Shown one piece after another: positions 4,334-5,386 of a stretch of 5,386 bases of DNA. The notes under the pieces are model-generated. The model saw only the letters and a list, made by a program, of their open reading frames with translations, made no database searches and had not been told where the DNA came from. The DNA comes from Thermoplasmata archaeon. GTDB lineage: Archaea; Thermoplasmatota; B47-G6. The stretch is taken from positions 1 to 5,386 of the forward strand of contig QMTU01000059.1 of assembly GCA_003663585.1 (NCBI GenBank), written 5' to 3'. A program made the position numbers and the translations under genes. Position 1 is the stretch's first letter; each line of letters opens with the position of its first letter.

Positions 4334-5386
4334 TTACCTGACCTTTTCATAATAGCATGTTCCATATCCCACATAAATGACCTTGTCAGGCGCTATGGCT
4401 TTCATAACCTCAGCCCTATGGGTAACTGCTATTACAGTTATTCCTGCACTCCTGCATATTTCTCCGAGCTTTTTAGCAACTCTTGTAGCAGTAAGAACGT
4501 CTAAGTTCGATCCTAGTTCATCTATTATGAGGACATTTGGCCTCTCTGCTAGCACTGATGCTATTTTTGCTCTTTCCTTTTGACCTGTTGAAAGCTCATG
4601 GTACTTGGCCCTATAGAGTACAGCATCCGAGAGCCCACACTTGTTTAGTATCTCTACTGCCATGTATATGTTCTTACACTTTCTATAGACGTGCTCTAAG
4701 ATGCTCTCACTTCCAAACTCTGGCTCAAGCTCTCCTGGAATTAGTACTCCAACTCTGGCATTCCCTGGAACCTCTATAGTACCATAGTCAGGAACGTATC
4801 TACTATCTCTCAACTTGAGTATGGCACCAACAATAAGTCTTAACAAGGTCGTTTTTCCAGCACCGCTAATTCCCACAACACATACTATCTCTCCAGGATC
4901 TATCTCCATAGTAACATTTCTAAGCACTTCTCTCTGTATTACCCTACTTCTCACGCCAAAAGCTACTAAGACATCTCTTATCTCAGGTCTTAAGCCCTTT
5001 ACATCAAGCAGGTTGCTATACCTCTTTGTAACATTTTTAAGCCTTATAGGTGACGATATTTTATCAACAGATCCATATGTTGGCACACAGAGTTTTCCTC
5101 TGTGAACTCTTGCGTATGTGTCCTTCTCAAGGAACTCCTCAATGTATCTCCTACCTTCTGAAGTTATTGGATAGTAAAGTACAGGCCTTCCGGACTTTGT
5201 CTCCCATAAGTACTTAAAACCCACCTTTTCAAAGAAAGGATTGAACCTGGCCATTTGAGCTATTGTTTCCACTAAATGCTTTCTTCTCTTCATTTCCGGG
5301 ACTCTTCTCTCTCTTATCCAGTCTATTGCTGCTCTAACAGCTAATACTCCTAAACCATCTCCTCTATAGTCTGGGTGTATGACGAC
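4334..5386 (-). CDS. GNAT acetyltransferase domain fused to a soluble ABC ATPase (COG2401-like), 5' end cut by the window
   Basis: The frame is open to the right edge, giving 350 visible residues; the N-terminus lies outside. An ATG at 5293 is only an internal Met, because the codons before it encode a GNAT acetyl-CoA site. VVIHPDYRGDGLG (1-13) holds the R-x-x-G-x-G motif, followed by a helix (AVRAAIDWIRERR) and NPFFEKVGF (49-57), the usual C-terminal GNAT strand-helix. After a linker comes an ABC nucleotide-binding domain: RLKNVTKRY (115-123), Walker A GISGAGKT (172-179), an LIPGELEP segment where the Q-loop is expected (215-222), signature LSTGQ (265-269), Walker B VLIIDE (285-290) and switch-loop His323 (VTHR). 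About 30 residues (SNLLDVKG to SRVIQR) separate the first strand from the VLRNVTM strand, more than in ordinary ABC proteins. No membrane segment is present, so it is not a permease component. It matches the domain order of COG2401, an archaeal group of unsettled role. It lies 17 bp upstream of the ferredoxin-like gene, so a shared operon is likely. Confidence 0.92.
   Translation of the reverse strand, partial: VVIHPDYRGDGLGVLAVRAAIDWIRERRVPEMKRRKHLVETIAQMARFNPFFEKVGFKYLWETKSGRPVLYYPITSEGRRYIEEFLEKDTYARVHRGKLCVPTYGSVDKISSPIRLKNVTKRYSNLLDVKGLRPEIRDVLVAFGVRSRVIQREVLRNVTMEIDPGEIVCVVGISGAGKTTLLRLIVGAILKLRDSRYVPDYGTIEVPGNARVGVLIPGELEPEFGSESILEHVYRKCKNIYMAVEILNKCGLSDAVLYRAKYHELSTGQKERAKIASVLAERPNVLIIDELGSNLDVLTATRVAKKLGEICRSAGITVIAVTHRAEVMKAIAPDKVIYVGYGTCYYEKVR

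Noticed and set aside
4024..5105. Plus-strand open frames opposite the ferredoxin-like and ABC genes (4024-4242, 4377-4583, 4537-4779, 4815-5105)
   Set aside because: The minus strand carries all the cysteine, Walker and signature motifs. The hydrophobic look of the plus-strand products is what antisense to charged coding sequence gives, not real membrane proteins.
4334..5293. ABC transporter with a membrane permease partner
   Set aside because: No membrane protein gene is in the window, and the GNAT fusion points to a soluble non-transport ATPase.
1..5386. CRISPR array, tRNA/rRNA gene, insertion sequence or defence island
   Set aside because: I see no spaced repeats, cloverleaf or conserved rRNA stretches, transposase motifs or flanking inverted repeats. 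Nearly all bases are in ordinary dense genes.

Overview
The window looks like chromosomal DNA from an archaeon, probably a thermophile of the Thermoproteota/Euryarchaeota type. The reasons are an archaeal-type RtcB RNA ligase, a tungsten-type aldehyde oxidoreductase (AOR) family enzyme, and a GNAT-ABC ATPase fusion of the COG2401 type known mainly from archaea. Arginine is coded mostly by AGA/AGG, the sequence is AT-rich, genes are tightly packed with ATGA overlaps, and strong AGGTG(A) ribosome sites lie 6-7 nt before the starts. The species cannot be named from sequence alone.

Layout: two convergent transcription units meet at about 1943-1953. Left, plus strand: a possible 3' end of an upstream gene (1-83), a short upstream region with TATA-like boxes, rtcB (129-1580), and a small all-helical protein of unknown function (1577-1942) that overlaps rtcB by ATGA. 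A tandem T-rich element (1960-1984), suited to ending plus-strand transcripts, lies inside the 3' end of the opposing gene. Right, minus strand, read from the right edge leftwards: a GNAT-ABC ATPase fusion cut by the window edge (5386-4334), a 16-cysteine ferredoxin-like protein (4316-3810), and an AOR-family enzyme (3813-1954). These are separated by 17 bp and by a 4-bp ATGA overlap.

How they work together: the ferredoxin-like protein and the AOR homologue are almost certainly partners, as in AorAB, YdhYV or BamBC-type modules: a tungsto/molybdopterin catalytic subunit plus a multi-cluster electron-transfer subunit. The AOR protein departs from the classical enzyme. The first Cys of the C-x2-C-x3-C cluster motif is Asp, a Cys replaces the Asp of the DxxGLD pterin motif, and the active-site region reads more like the BamB/large-AOR branch. 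The ABC protein has no membrane segments and is not a transporter subunit by itself. Its link to the redox pair rests only on close spacing. RtcB joins RNA 2',3'-cyclic-phosphate/3'-phosphate ends to 5'-OH ends (tRNA splicing and RNA repair), and the helical protein may be a co-translated partner.

I did not find a mobile element, CRISPR array, RNA gene or obvious defence system. The main points of interest are the unusual cofactor ligands of the AOR homologue, the GNAT-ABC gene next to it, and the coupled unknown partner of RtcB.
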